Below are positions 22,290-22,636 of a stretch of DNA of 22,636 bases, piece by piece (positions within the stretch are counted from its first letter, which is position 1; each line of letters opens with the position of its first letter). A model generated the notes under the pieces. The model made no database searches, was not told the origin of the DNA, and saw nothing but the letters and a program-made list of their open reading frames with translations. The DNA lies in contig NW_003122920.1 of NCBI RefSeq assembly GCF_000003605.2, positions 2,406 through 25,041 on the forward strand, written 5' to 3'. The position numbers were made by a program, and so were the translations under genes. Source of the stretch: Saccoglossus kowalevskii (Eukaryota; Hemichordata; Enteropneusta; Harrimaniidae).

Positions 22290-22636
22290 AACGCCACCAG
22301 CGGTGTTAATGATGAGTCTGGTATTTGCATGACATATACAGAAGGAGGAATGCAATACCAGTGCCACTGAGTGCTATCAGGGGAATTCCTTCTCCTCTAG
22401 GGTTCTCCACACGTGTCCGGGGGGAATCTCGTCTCGTCTCTCTATCGCGTCCCCTTGAGGTGCGGGATCGGGGAAGTCACTTAAGCTCTACAGTTAAATA
22501 AGACACACACAACGAAATACGTTTCAACTCTCGTCTTAGTCGGTAGAGTACTCTATAAGACACAGCGCCCTGGGGAAAAATCCCCAAGACTATCGCAAGG
22601 CTGACCCAAGACTCGCCCAAGACTGGACTGCCTCAA
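22290..22636. other. GC-richer unidentified stretch at window edge, tRNA-like fragment
   Basis: Composition rises near 22290. Around 22532-22551 the sequence CTTAGTCGGTAGAGTAC resembles a tRNA D-arm / A-box region. About 20 bases further, TGGGGAAAAATCCCCA (22571-22586) forms a hairpin where a T-arm would be expected, but it lacks the TTCGA loop. The anticodon arm does not fold. It could be a tRNA-derived SINE, the edge of an LTR-type element, or chance. The window ends inside it. Confidence 0.3.

Noticed and set aside
1-22636. CRISPR array, bacterial operons, rRNA
   Set aside because: No regularly spaced short repeats with unique spacers, no ribosome-binding-site-led gene clusters, and no rRNA-like conserved blocks. 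The window is clearly eukaryotic.

Overview
The window looks like genomic DNA from an invertebrate animal. It has AT-rich GT-AG introns, short exons, an assembly gap of Ns (11993-12341), and nested eukaryotic transposons of the DIRS, hAT and LINE types. The phylum cannot be fixed from sequence alone; a mollusc, hemichordate, lancelet or similar marine invertebrate would fit.

Host gene. The + strand carries the 3' part of one multi-exon gene. I chain nine exons between 778 and 16847 (1242 coding bases, all phases compatible), plus a possible 18-base micro-exon. The product is a very charged Ser/Asp/Glu/Lys protein with a Lys/Glu coiled-coil core, and it ends in the CaaX-type tetrapeptide CVIL. 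The 5' end lies outside the window. A prenylated, acidic, low-complexity tail recalls RPGR (retinitis pigmentosa GTPase regulator), but no diagnostic domain is in view, so this is only a hypothesis.

Large intron (9108-16730). A decayed DIRS-like tyrosine-recombinase retrotransposon lies antisense to the host gene at 9208-14873, bounded by 52-base inverted terminal repeats. From right to left on the minus strand it holds a gag-like region, reverse transcriptase with a YLDD box, RNase H, a conserved linker, and a tyrosine recombinase. All are broken by frameshifts. Two later insertions sit inside it: a short hAT element (11788-12635, with TIRs, a duplicated target and the transposase C-terminus) and a 300-base LINE-like 3' fragment (10748-11047). 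Removing each insertion with one copy of its flanking repeat brings the DIRS reading frame back into phase.

Other repeats. A family with a palindromic tip and internal subrepeats has two copies (1985-3175 and 20048-21138). A family with a 157-base internal period has three copies (about 900-1470, 16030-16335, 21180-21360). A MITE-like element with about 85-base TIRs and TTAA at both ends lies at 19175-19866. A GC-rich island of unknown nature sits at 3316-3730. The right edge (22290-22636) is another GC-richer, unidentified stretch. The rest is AT-rich intron or intergenic DNA with no gene I can support.
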